Assembly (NCBI GenBank): GCA_964034945.1
Contig: OZ035962.1
Coordinates: 109,682,034-109,746,033, forward strand
Length of the DNA: 64,000 nt
Source of the DNA: Chrysopilus asiliformis
Lineage: Eukaryota > Arthropoda > Insecta > Diptera > Rhagionidae
Reading direction: 5' to 3'
The translations under genes and the position numbers were made by a program. Below are positions 34,301-45,744 of the stretch, in pieces. Every line of letters starts with the position of its first letter. Within the stretch, counting starts at the first letter, position 1. Below the pieces are notes generated by a model. It was not told the DNA's origin. It did not search any database and saw only the letters and a program-made list of their open reading frames with translations.

Positions 34301-37104
34301 TTACGAGTATGTATAGCAAAAATAGACTATCGGCTAAAGAATGCCATTGGCAGAACTTGCCTCCATACTTCATGTTGTCGGGAAAAATCGAAGTTTGCAT
34401 CCTCCAGGGAAGATACGGCATTTATCTACAACTACATCTTATAATGCTGAACTATATTTCGTATTTGATTGGGCCTACTTCGACTTCTATAGACCTGGAT
34501 AATAGTTGAACAGAACGGTATGAGACGAGATTTCATTTCCAATTATCGGTGAACAATACCTATTGCTGGTTTGTACATACATACATATATATAGAAATAA
34601 ATATGGCCGCTTTTCTTCGACTAAATCTATTCCACTTTCAATTACTTTTCACCTCATTGGAAAATATTTGGAGCTAATTTTAACATTTACGGGTTATTTG
34701 TACGTAGATACTGGTGTCGGTGTATTTTACTTGAAAATTTATTGTGTCAATAGAGACTCGTTGCACAGTCAAACGTGAATAGGGAAGCATTTAACAGGAA
34801 ATTTAAATATTAATTTTTTATCACTACGTAAAAGCTTCGCCTAACATTGTAACATTTTATACAATGTTCGAAAAAAGTATTAAAATCTTTTTAATTAAAA
34901 AAGTCCCCCTTTAAATAATGTTTTCTGTGGATGACTGAAATAGAACACCAACGAAACAACAAAGCTGTGTAAAAAAGCATTTATTTTTACGAAAACCAAG
35001 GAAAAATAATTAAGAAATGCAAGTAGCATTCTTTTTAAACAGAATGCAGTTAGAAAATTTAAATCAAGATCTGCACAGTCCTAAGCAAAACTTAACATAA
35101 TTTTTTGCGCCATCACATTCCATAAATAATGGAAACGGAAATAGTTAAAGTTCCAATAAAGACGAAAAAAGCTGCAGACAAAATCTTTCGAAATACCTGT
35201 GCTTTTTGTGGGAGATCGTTGAAAAAAATGCACTGCAGGTGAAAAAGAAATGTGATTTACAGCAACCCCGAGCCTACGTAAATTATTTTTTGCACACTTG
35301 GTGATCGTTTTCCCTAGATTTTAATGAATTAAAACACTGAATTGAAAAATCTGGCACAAAAGTTTGGTTTCCGGGACGCTGAGATAACATTCTTAAATTC
35401 AAAACTGTTCCAGTTATACTGGCACATATGGTCACCCTACTTACAATACAACTGCTTTTCATTTTTCAGAGCGAACCCTAAAAATACGAAAGCTAGCTGG
35501 CTCCAACATCCTCCAGCCATTTTAATTTTACGTTTTTAACAATTCTCCAGTTTTTTCGGGAAATAGGACACTGTTATAATTTCTGTCTGCTTTTTTTATT
35601 TTTCTTTGACGGTTTTTACCACATTTTCCTATGTTTCAAAACCCAATCAGCATATCTGGTCTAAAAAAAAAATACGGTTTGAAAGAACCAACCCAAACTC
35701 ATCTACGTGCTTTGATGCCATTATTTTGATAGCAAAATATAATGGCTTTAATCCGCCTTTCCCGCAACGTGATTGAAGGTGATAAAATTACATTCAAAAG
35801 AAGGCAAAATTTCAATACCTAATGAAATTTTCTTTTGCTACTTTATTGACAATAGAAAAATTTTAAAAAATTAAAAAAAAACAGGAAAGTTGAGTTTCTG
35901 GAGCTTGGGGAAAAACCTTTAATGCTGAAGCACATTTCCAGATTACGGAACAGAGGGCAGGTGGCAGGTGTGTAGGTTTCGGTAGGGAACATATTACATT
36001 AAAGGTTGTTCCAAAGTTTTGTTGTTTTCCTAAACTATAAAAGAACTACTGAAAATTCAAAAAAAAAATTCCAACCCAAAAATATCAGTGTAACACTAAT
36101 TCGATTATTACTGTGGCCAAATATTCCTCGGCACTTTAAAAAGATTGTGATATGATTTCAGGCATAGCAATCCCGACACCTTTGATTCCATGAGACGAGA
36201 AAATCACACGACGATGGTGACAGCCTTAAATTTTAGATACATTGAACCGAACGTAGCGCATTTTCATATAGGCCCGATTTATCTGTCTGTCAATGGGATA
36301 GATGGCGAGCATAAAGCATAAAGGAAATTGACATTAATATAGGCTGGCGGATATGAAGGTGTGGAGATCACAATGATATTGTTAATGACTTGACGAGCGC
36401 ACCGGAGATAACTCGGGCCGAAAGTCAATAGATCATGGATGGCATATGGAGAGCGTGCTAACCTAACCAACTCGACGAAAGTCATTATGTATCACTTTTT
36501 AATCTTAAAGTAATTTAACAAAACTCTTTTGATTGTACTATTTGAGTTGTATAATATGTGAAGTGTATGTACGCGAATGTAACGAACGTTTCTAGCCAAA
36601 GGGTTATCGTAAATGTATGTAGTATGCACAGACCAAGAAATATGTGGCCGTATCTGTTGTAGGCGGTGGGTTAAAGATTCCCGAAACGGAAATCCAACGA
36701 GACTCTGATTAAAAAGAGATTCTCTCAATAGATTGGCCCGACTATGAAATATCTTTCTTTTTTTTGTGTGTCAATATTAAACCTGTCAATGTACAACGGT
36801 GAATTTAATTTACGAATAGAATAATTGTATGATTTTTTGAGATTCATTTCAAACGATCCAATATGGATTGGCCATCGTTAGATTCAATCATTGCTTACAA
36901 TTATGTTGACTTTATAAGGTGAAGGAAATTATATCTAATTCTGTTATGAATATGAGTTTTTATTTGTTAAAAACGTGCTATATCATAAAGTTTGTTTTGC
37001 TCATTTTTCTAAGAATTCTTCGCATTTTTTTACACGGTATTTAGTTAAGATTATTTGCACATTTCATTTACAAAAGTGCTATTGTTTACACAGACAATTT
37101 TTCG
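31327..37104. other. Unassigned intron sequence, 5.8 kb
   Basis: The longest part of intron 1 without a recognisable element. Frames are short and unrelated to known proteins. The phrase AAATCGCTCTACCGATTACA near 32410 has the style of a retroelement 3' region but is too short to assign. A G-rich run follows at 37108-37138. Confidence 0.5.
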
Positions 37105-37185
37105 AGAAGGGGGAAGGGGGGGGGGGGGAGGGGAGGGGTTGAAGGCATCACTTAAAAATTGGTGATTTCGATGTCACAGACAAAG

Positions 37186-37618
37186 TGGGATTTTAAGGGT
37201 GTACTATGAGCTCATGAACCAGTGACGAAGTCTGTCAACTGATTCGTTTGAAGCCAGCCATTGGCGAAAAACGTCCGGAATGAGCCGACAGGCATGACAA
37301 GTTGATTCTAATCCACAGCAACGCAAAGCCACACATTGCTAAGCAGTCGGTCAAAATATACCTAGAAGGGATCAACTGGGATGTCCTATCCCACCCGCCA
37401 TACTCGCCAGATATTGCCCCTTCTGATTACCATATATTTAGATCGATGAAATCAAGTCTTACTGGAATGTGGTTCCCTTCATATGAGGAGTTGAACAAAT
37501 GGGTGCATGACTGTATCAGCGCGGAAGAGCAGGTCTTCTTCACTCAAGGAATTCATCTTTTGCCTGAAAGATGGGACAACTTCCAATTATAGCTTCCAAT
37601 GGAGCATACTTTGACTAA
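37186..37618 (+). pseudogene. Mariner-type transposase relic (C-terminal part)
   Basis: The reading matches mariner transposase in order: a KGVYYEL-like strand, QLIRLKPAIGEKRPE, ADRHDKLILIH, NAKPH, then the HPPYSPDIAPSDYHIF block that carries the third catalytic aspartate. Stops fall at about 37233 and 37280, there is a small deletion in the first third, and the last residues (ASNGAYFD) are in another frame. The aspartate of the family's HDNARPH motif is serine here (HSNAKPH). A frame of 96 codons opens at 37302 with TTG, not a true start. Dead copy, truncated at its N-terminus; I found no terminal repeats. Confidence 0.85.
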
Positions 37619-37661
37619 AATCCATTTCTAATTGCAAGCAATAAGTAAAAAAGAGTTTTCA

Positions 37662-37757
37662 CTAAAAAACGCTAAGAACTTATTCCCATAGCCAATTCAA
37701 TGAGCATAAAATGGCATGCCATGTGGCATGTATGGCTGTTTTTACATTGTTTTATAA
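37662..37757 (+). repeat. Direct repeat D, copy 1
   Basis: About 95 bp (CGCTAAGAACTTATTCCCAT, then a palindromic ATGGCATGCCAT) repeated at 38191-38286 with about ten differences. The two copies bracket an R1-prime unit. Confidence 0.75.
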
Positions 37758-37763
37758 CAACTA

Positions 37764-38181
37764 CAATTTCCAATTCCTCATTATTTCAATAAAAATTAAT
37801 ATCTTTGTGTTCAATCGTTCACAGCTAGTAAAGTTCTCAAATTGTCAAATTCTCTGCGCTCAAAACAATAATAATAACCCATTTTTTCTTCTCCGCTACC
37901 CGCACCTGCCTTTTGATATTAATATTCAACCATAGAGGTGAGTTCATAAGACTTGTAAAGTTTTTATACTCTATATGATATATCATATAGAAGTATATTA
38001 CATTTAGTATACGATTTCTAACCATTCGTAAGGCACAAAAATGAACTAGGGTGTTAGGAATGAAAAAAGATTTTGATCTCCGCATGTCCGTCCGTCTGTT
38101 TATCCGTCTGTTCGTGAACACCATAAAATTCGAAAGGATAGAACTAGAGACTTGAAGTTTTGTAAATGCCAAGGCTAACTT
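37764..38181 (+). repeat. R1-prime dispersed repeat, copy 1
   Basis: Related to 40366-41119 along its whole length (CAATTTCCAATTCCTCAT, CTTCTCCGCTACCCGCACCT, CATAGAGGTGAGTTCAT, CCGCATGTCCGTCCGTCTG, AGAGACTTGAAGTTTTGTAA). The second half has the R1 layout with diverged sequence. It shows the uninterrupted CTCTATATGATATATC site that identifies the insertion in copy 2. A 111-codon minus-strand frame here is not a gene. Confidence 0.75.
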
Positions 38182-38190
38182 AAAAAGCGC

Positions 38191-38286
38191 TAAAAAACGC
38201 TAAGAACTTATTCCCATAGCCAATACGATGAACGTAAAATGGCATGCCATGTGGCCTGTACGGCCATTTTTACATTGCTTTATAAA
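38191..38286 (+). repeat. Direct repeat D, copy 2
   Basis: Second copy of the repeat at 37662-37757. It begins just after the R1-prime unit ends. Confidence 0.75.
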
Positions 38287-39890
38287 CTATCCACGATTTT
38301 TTTAAAATTCTTACGTAATATTTGGCAATCCCTAATCAATAATCCTTTGTTTTCAACGGATAATTGGTTTTCACTGAATAGCAGACAACTTGACTGTTAC
38401 ATAAATAATTAATCCTTGTAGTTTAACTAAAACTGATTTAATTTCTTTAATTAGAAGTTCTTAACCACATAAATGAGATTCTCTGCAAAACGACCAACCA
38501 TATACAAAAATCGATATCGCTCACTACAGATTGAGGTTAAGTACGATTACGAGTATTAAACCCTATCATATTTGTGTCACTATGAGAATTAATTCAATGT
38601 TTAATAAGTACTTAGGTTGACTCTTGCCAGTTATTTAATAACTAGTCGTACTCAAGAAAATATTGACTTCGATGGTGAAGAACTAGAACACCACATAATT
38701 CTACATAATTAAAAATGTTTTTTTTATTCATTATGAAATAATTTTAATTGAAGCATGTACTTGGTATTACTTGATAAGTTGTCATATATGAAATTGTATT
38801 TCTTATACTGCTATAAAATTAGGCCGCCTTAATTAAAGATTAATTAAAATTGAAAGATACCTCGCTTATTTTTGGTAACGAAAATTTAAAGCCAAGCATA
38901 AGTATTTTTGGTAAAATTTTATAAATCCTTCAATTAATAGTGAAAGTTTTTCAGTTAATTTTAAGTATTTCTCAAAATTATACGTATTTTCCTATTAAAT
39001 CTATTGACGTGCATTCAATAAATTGGATAATATTTTAATTTGAATACACGAATTTTAGTGGCCATTGAATTTGAAGGCTTAAATAAATAACAAAATTAAT
39101 GTAATACCCATTACGAATAATTACATCAAATAAATAACTTTTATAGGGCGGCCATAAAGCTCTTTTTCTCATTTTCTTGTTTTAATAACCAAACGTTAGC
39201 TTCTCGCAAATAAAACTGAAATACAAGTGGTAAACTAGAGAAAGATTCACAGTGCCGTTAGAATATAATAAACACCTGAGCACACCTTCACTACTATAAA
39301 AATAAATTTCGTATTTACAACATATATACTTACTTGTTTTACACATGGATATATGCAACATTTGTATGTTTTTAGTACCTGAAAAAAAGAAAGAAATGAA
39401 CATACAGCATTCTTATGCTCATCCCTAACATAGCGCAGCATAGGAATATTATAGCATAATTTAGCATAGCATACCATACGGAAATAACAAACCATATATA
39501 CAAATTCTATTGCCATATCAACCTTACGCTGCCGTCGTCGTTGGTACTACTACTAGATACATTACGTCGTATACAGAATTTGGTTGTTTCATGTACAACA
39601 CCTTTTATGCTTTCAGTATCAGTAGTATTTTTTTTTTGTTCATCCCAACACAACGCGTTTCCTTCCCTGTTCAAACCGATGAACATGTTTTAATTAAAAA
39701 TTTCCCTCACTGTCTTTCACTTCAGCATAATATTTTAGTTATTTTATTTTATTATTGTTTCACTTTACTTATTAAATATACTAACATACCATTTTGTACA
39801 TAGATATACATACATACCTATTACAAGCCATTGGACGTGTACTTGATCGTCTTTTTTTATAACACTTCAATTTTCATTTTTCCATTCCAG
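38287..39890. other. Unassigned intron sequence before exon 2
   Basis: AT-rich. GCATA-type short repeats occur at about 39425-39480. Frames on both strands are short and unrecognised. The end is the pyrimidine tract of the exon 2 acceptor. Confidence 0.5.
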
Positions 39891-40046
39891 GATCGTCATG
39901 TGAAAAGAAATGGTGACAGTGAACCAGTGGTAGATCCATCACAAGATTATGTTCTCATGCTGGGCTATGAGAATGCAACACACACCGTGCTAAGGTTTAA
40001 GAGGAACATGGATACCTGTGATACAGCACATGATATACCAATAACG
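39891..40046 (+). CDS. olf413: DBH-like monooxygenase (MOXD1 homolog 2), coding exon 2: second half of DOMON domain
   Basis: This exon encodes residues 97-148. The acceptor is TTCCAG|GATCGT and the donor ACG|GTAAGT, both phase 0, so it joins exon 1 without a change of frame. The peptide begins DRHVKRNGDSEPVVDPSQDY and contains LGYENATHTVLRF, which completes the DOMON beta-sandwich. N-A-T here is a potential N-glycosylation site, fitting a secreted or lumenal protein. The cysteine in DTCD is of the kind that forms a disulphide in this family. The frame stays open upstream of 39891 and downstream of 40046, but those parts are intron by splice signals and by lack of similarity. Confidence 0.93.
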
Positions 40047-40365
40047 GTAAGTTTAACATATATTATAACGTTTTATAGGTAAAACTCTGAATAGTATTTC
40101 TTCACTGTTCTCACGCTTTATCCTCGGCATTTAATAAGTTTATGAAAATTAAAAATACAACTGGAAAGGAGGGGAACATTTTTCTTCGTTATGCTTTTCC
40201 GATTTACATTATCTTAATAATAAAAACCTTATAAATATTTGAGATTAAATTAATTTGAAAATAGATATTTATGGGTTGTTTTTCATAACAAGCTAGAATT
40301 AGAATTGGAAAAAAATTCCAAGATTAGTGTTGTGAAAATGTTTAGGACTAGAATTGGAAAAACAA

Positions 40366-41119
40366 CAATTTCCAATTCCTCATTGTCTCAATAAAAATTA
40401 ATTTCATTGTATTTAATCGTTAATTTCATTGTACAACTAGTAAAGTTCTCAAATAGTAAAATTCTCTGCGGTCAAAACAATTAAGAATAACCCATTTTTT
40501 CTTCTCCGCTACCCGCACCTACCATTTGATATTAATTTTCAACCATAGAGGTGAGTTCATTACACTTGTAAAGTTTTTATACTCTATATCAGGCATCATC
40601 AACTAGTGGCTCGGCTGGCTCATTACACAGATTGGCTTTAACAGCGTAGCCACTATAATCGACCTTTTATTGTGTGCTGTAATGCTTGTGTGTGCGGCGA
40701 CCCGAAGGAATAAAACGAATCGTGCTTCGAGTTGGAATCGGGGCATTATTAGCATGACGAATTTCATTTTAAATCAGTTCATGTCAAGCCATTGCCGTGG
40801 AAGGTTGTGTTTCATTGCACTGTATTTTAATTTGTAGTGGTTATAAATTTTGATTGTAAAGGGAGCGACAGTTACTTTGATGACCCCTACTCTATATGAT
40901 ATATCATATAGAAGTATATTACATTTAGTATACGATTTCCAACCAATTGTAGGACACAAAAATGAACTACACCAGGGTTTTTCGGATGACAAAAGATTTT
41001 GATTTCCGCATGTCCGTCCGTCTGTCCGTCCATCCACCATAACATCCGTCCGTGAACACCATAACATTCAAAAGGATTAAGATAGAGACTTGAAGTTTTG
41101 TAAATGTCAAGGCTAACTT
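40366..41119 (+). repeat. R1-prime dispersed repeat, copy 2, interrupted at 40590-40889
   Basis: Same blocks as 37764-38181. A 300-bp element plus an 8-bp duplication is inserted at CTCTATAT. The CCGTCCGTCTG tract is longer than in copy 1. The copy runs on into an 18-bp tandem array at 41191. Confidence 0.75.
40590..40889. mobile_element. hAT-type MITE, exactly 300 bp
   Basis: CTCTATAT occurs on both sides (40582-40589, 40890-40897) and only once in the related uninterrupted copy near 37970, so the insertion and its 8-bp target duplication are directly visible. The ends are CAGGCATCATCAACTAG and the complement TAGGGGTCATCAAAGTA, matching over TCATCAA with an imperfect outer part. An 8-bp duplication with a CAGG start fits hAT. 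No coding capacity. Confidence 0.85.
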
Positions 41120-41190
41120 CTTAAACGTGCAAAATCGAATCATTCCTTGTCCTTCCTCCCTTCCCCATACAAACGAAGCTGTTTTTTACT

Positions 41191-41304
41191 CGAAATTCTC
41201 GATTTTCTCGAAATTCTCGATTTTCTCGAAATTCTCGATTTTCTCGAAATTCTCGATTTTCTCAAAATTCTCGATTTTCTCGAAATTCTCGATTTTCTCG
41301 AAAA
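41191..41304. repeat. 18-bp tandem array, about 6 copies
   Basis: Nearly identical copies of CGAAATTCTCGATTTTCT. The unit is a multiple of three, so a frame of repeated FSIFSK runs through it, but there is no sign of a gene. It sits where the R1 family has its AATATCTC segment, so it probably grew inside the R1-prime copy. Confidence 0.9.
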
Positions 41305-42147
41305 TAGTGAGTCGTATTGAAAAATTTATTTAAAAAATTTTTGAATATTGAAATAAAAAAAAAGGACTTTTTATATATCTATCACATATGGTTTGTCGTA
41401 CCTATTTTCCAATCGAAATGAATCAGTTAAAAAATATTCGTATAATGAAAAGCAATCAATTTAATTAATTCAAATGAAGCGTATATCCTAGTTTGACGAG
41501 ACATAAAATTGCATTTCATGATTTTGTTTTTCCATGATTGAGAACACCTCATCCTCTTAATTACATTTCAGTGCACTTGGCGTTAGTAGTGATCAGGCTA
41601 GTGAAAAATTCCAAACATGAACCGAGATTAAACATTTTATTAAGTGATTGCAGTCTATTGTAATTATTTCGGAGCTACCACTAATTGATTCGTTCTCATA
41701 TTTCGTTAGAGCTCATATATACCTATAATGTTTAATTAATCCTTCGTGACGAAAGTGTTTAATTTTCCTGACTGCCTTCTGATAACGTGACAATTAAAAT
41801 AAGCGAAAAGTTAATGTGAATTTTTTACTTATCGCATGTTAAAATGTAAAAGGTTTTACTTATTCACCCGATTTACTGTACTTACTTGGGTTTTTGAAAA
41901 ATTGTGGGGAAAACCTGGTTCTATTTACAGATTTCTTTTTTTAATTTCATGTTTGTGTGTTTTTAAATCTATCTTGTCTCGGAATTATAATCGTCTTTCG
42001 TATCTGCATTACTAGAGGGGTTTTAACAAACCTGGTGCTATGAATAAGTAGCAAAACCTTACAAATGTTCGCAATCTCAATTTTTAGTTCGCATTTTATC
42101 GAAAATGGAAGGTGCAGCAAGAGACAGAAAAGTCGGTAATCTTTTAC
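41305..42147. other. Unassigned intron sequence
   Basis: Only the tag at 42056 stands out. AT-rich otherwise. Confidence 0.5.
42056..42068 (+). repeat. Dispersed tag ACCTTACAAATGT, copy 5
   Basis: Identical 13-mer. A degenerate sixth version, TCTTACAAATTGTCA, lies at about 42311-42325 after a TTTTGGTTGG phrase. Confidence 0.6.
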
Positions 42148-42275
42148 GGTGGGTCTGCAGTAGTGTGATTAAACTCTATACAAAAAATGGCGAAAAAGAC
42201 TGACGAAGGGGCGGAGATTTGAAAGGCCGAAAATTTGTGTTACGTATTTTAGGACACGTCCAAATCCTAAATTTG
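42148..42275 (+). repeat. Insect-type MITE with ACGTCA ends, partial copy 2
   Basis: GTAGTGTGATT, a GGGGCGGAGA stretch and GTGTTACGTATTTTAGGAC appear in the order seen at 27312-27495. The left end is unclear. Confidence 0.4.
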
Positions 42276-42392
42276 AAGCTAGACCTGTCGCACTTTTGGT
42301 TGGAAAAAAATCTTACAAATTGTCACTTACTTTTTCAAAATCACAAAAAAAAAACCTGAATAAATCTCTTTTTTATAAAATTTGTACCTTTT

Positions 42393-42648
42393 AAAATTGA
42401 AGGGCTGGCGGCAAGAACTCCCCTTTCGAAAAAAGGAGGTAACTCCAAAATTTACAAGATTTTCTTCCGTTCCGAATTGGTATTATTGTATGATTATGGT
42501 GGCAAAATATGTGTAAAGGCATACACCATAAGTGGGAAAAACATATTTTAATGAAGTTTGAAAATCGCAGTTTTAAAACGTTTTTTTATTTCCCGAAAAA
42601 TACCAAAAATGGAAAAATACCACTTCTTGCTGCAAGCCCTTCAATTTT
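42393..42648. mobile_element. Probable MITE with 25-bp inverted ends
   Basis: AAAATTGAAGGGCTGGCGGC at the left opposes GCTGCAAGCCCTTCAATTTT at the right, differing at two positions; similarity continues inward for a few bases. 256 bp, no coding capacity, target duplication not clear. It lies between two inverted copies of the ACGTCA-type repeat. Confidence 0.55.
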
Positions 42649-42654
42649 GACTTA

Positions 42655-42803
42655 TGTCTAACAAATACGTTACGCCAGTTTTTGTTTTTTCAGATTGCCG
42701 CCCACTCCCTCTCACGTTTCGTCTAGTTTTTTGATATGATTTAATACCACCGTCACACTACCGCACCCCTCCCCCTAAATATGTGACGTTTTTTATATTC
42801 GAC
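42655..42803 (-). repeat. Insect-type MITE with ACGTCA ends, copy 3
   Basis: Read on the minus strand: AAAAAACGTCACATATTTAG, a G-rich stretch, GGTAGTGTGACGG and GGCGTAACGTATTTGTTAGAC. It is in opposite orientation to the copy at 42148. Confidence 0.5.
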
Positions 42804-45740
42804 TCTGAAATACGAAAGATTTCTTCAAGAAACCTACATGTATCATCATTATAATGCAACGAAGACGAGACAATAAAAATTGTTTTAAAATTGTATTGAT
42901 TTAGAATTAGCGGAAAGGTGCTAAAAGCCAAAAAACGTGAAGTTCAGTTTACCTTTAAGAAAAATCATTTTAATTGCCATACAATAAACATAAAATTACC
43001 CTTTTTAACTTTTTTACAAAACATACAACATAGTCATGTGTGTCTTGCACTCTGTAAATTCAGGTGAATGCTAACAAGCAAGTAAGTAGAAATCGGTAAA
43101 CTCTTGGCGTTTTCTTTAGATGACCCAAAGACATAAAATTTCAACCTTCTGGTTGGTAGAATCGAAATATATGTAGGAAAAAATTCCGGTAAAAAAATAA
43201 AAAAAAATGGTGAAATAGTTCTTTGTGGCGAGTTTAACCCGTCCGACCTTATAATTGCGCGAGCCAATCAAATATTTACATTTCTATTAACATAACCGTG
43301 CTAATCGGTTTAATATTTCAAATGCCCTCCGGCACCCATTCTTGATGAATAAATAAAATTAACGAGTCATGCACGCAATTAACACTTCTATGCTAGAGCT
43401 GATGTACACCGATGGTATATCGTATCCGTATATCTACTAAATCTTAATTCTTCCCGATGCCAATGACTAAAACAATATCTGAGTATGTAAACGGATACGT
43501 AGTTATGTAGCAATATGTCCATATATGCCTGGTTGTCTGTACCTGAACATCATCGCATCGCATTTTGGGGGGCGCGGTGGTGGTGGTGTTACGTATAAAT
43601 ATGCGCCATGATGAAGTAAGAGCATAATTTTTTATGGAGTTTATGGAGTTGGGATTAGCCCTGGGATTATTTCGCTTCTTTGTTTTATTCTCGTTCCTTT
43701 ACACTTTTTTTTGTATTTATCTTAATTAAATTTTATTTTTAGAACGGTTTTTCCCTGTTGATTTCCATCTTTTATCTGGTTCAGCTGTGACAGCTTTATA
43801 TTTAGATTGACAAATACAAGTTTCATATTCACCAGGTGGTAAATAATAAACAACAATAATAGGATATTGTAACGAATTGTGTAGGAAATAAAAATCCATT
43901 TTAATTACATTTTATAATTGATAAAAAAAATTAATAAAGACAGCATAAAAAATACAATTTGATTGTATAGAGATTTTTTCGCGACACCATTTTAAGAAAA
44001 CCACTTGTCAGAGATTCATTTAATTTTAACCCCGGCCTGCATGAATTTTTCCTATTCCACTGAAAATTTGGTTTCTAAAGGAAAATCAAGTTATAGTTTC
44101 GGGAAAAAATACCAAAAAGTAATTACGTCGGGACTACAAAGTCAGAAATTGGTGGGAATTTAACTGGTGACTTGACGCTTCTTTGTTTCACTTAAAAAAA
44201 AATTGTGAAAGACATAAAAGAAAGCGACAATTTCTTTCGAATGGTAGCTTTTTTTATGTCTTCTACAAAATCAATTTCTCATTCTACACCCCATAAAAAA
44301 TTTTTGTTAATATATTCTTAAATTTATCCCAAACAATACCTTAAAATATTTACCTTATCGCAATGTTAACTGAACCATCTAGTATAAATGTTTCGGTAGT
44401 TATTCAAAGGAAATTCGTTATGCGAATCCGACCTCTTTTAAAAGGTGGGCTGGACCTACACTTTGTATCTCGTCCATCAGCAATACACAATCAGTATCAA
44501 TATAAGCTATGCGACAGGTGTCCAGTCCAACCGACGATGTGCAATTAAACGAAATCCAGCACGGGGAAAAAAAACCCACGCAAGTTGGCTTAGCACCTGT
44601 CATGTGAGTGCCCCATCACCGTCTATTTAAAATGCAATCGCGCAATCGGCTTATCTGAAACTTCCATTACCAACAAATTGCATTCTACTTACTGGTATGC
44701 TTAAAACAAGATCACTAAATGTCAAACCAACTTCCTAATTTCACGTCAGCGCCACAGTTTGTCAGGTGATAAGAACATTAGGCGACTCAAACCGAAATGA
44801 ATTAAAAATCAGTCAACCGCAGTTTTAAAGAGGTCTGGTCTGAGTTTATCTTTTTAGATGCCACTTAACTCAGCCAGTGTTAAAGAGTAGCAGAAACGTT
44901 TGACGGTGGCGGTGGCGGCGGCGTCAGTCGTACTTTATCTGAAATACTGTCGTAAAGTAAGATAATGTCTACTTAGAGTACCTTAAACCCCTTTTCTTTA
45001 TGTACGACTATATGCTAAGCATTTTAGACGTTTTTTTTCCTCTCCCCATATTTAATCGTGAAACTGGTGCGCGCGCGAGATGAAATTAAAAACTACAAAC
45101 GATTTACAAGAAGCCCATCACCATAGCGTATCTTGTTGAGATGCCACCACTTGAGAGTTTAGTATCCAAGAAATCATCTGAAGAAACAAGAAATGGCCAT
45201 TAGAGGCTGATGGCATGCCACAGGCACATCACAGCAAGATTCCAGCTTCTTAGATAGTCCGGCTGAATGCCTGATTTCACTTGACTTTGGATAGAGTTGG
45301 GAGTCTTTCTTTGGTTAGATGTATATGCCGGTGCTCGCTGACTCGAGAATGTCACCGCATCAATAAGAAAAAAAGAAATTGTAGAAAGATAAAACCAACA
45401 CTTTTATATTCAAGATTCTAGACCAGTATTTTCTATAAGTTTCGATTGGAGAAGCATCAGCAGAAAATTAACATTTTTGTCTTATATAGTCATACTGGCA
45501 GCAGATTTTAGGGTGAGTCTGGGAGACACAACCACTTTTTTTCTCGGTTTATTGGAAGAAGGTATTTCAAATGATTTAAACTGAATTTTTAAATTATTCT
45601 TACCTACAATTAAAAAAAACTAGAATTTGAAAACATACCACATGATCTCTTTTTCAAGAACCGGCCACCGGAATTCCAAACTTACCCCTGAAAATCAGTT
45701 TCGACTGCTGTGGCGATCCCTTGGTAAAGAAATGGAAGCC
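42804..45740. other. Unassigned intron sequence
   Basis: No gene or element was recognised. There are GGT/GGC triplet runs at about 43567-43590 and 44901-44925. Short frames at 44363-44630 on both strands are unrelated to known proteins. Confidence 0.5.
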
Positions 45741-45744
45741 TTAA

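Larger units (their letters stand above)
1072..39890 (+). other. olf413: olf413 intron 1 (38.8 kb)
   Basis: The donor is GTATGT at 1072. The acceptor is a pyrimidine-rich tract ending TTCCAG at 39885-39890. The intron interrupts the DOMON domain between codons 96 and 97, in phase 0. It holds the mobile elements and repeats listed separately and no host exon that I can recognise. Some enhancers or small RNA genes may be present but cannot be told from sequence alone. Confidence 0.85.

Noticed and set aside
39182..39516. Minus-strand frames of 73 and 89 codons
   Set aside because: AT-rich chance frames with GCATA repeats and no recognisable motifs.
41127..41333. FSIFSK repeat peptide
   Set aside because: Translation of the 18-bp tandem array; no start context or flanking coding sequence.
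44363..44630. Three overlapping frames on both strands
   Set aside because: No conserved motif, short, and mutually overlapping.
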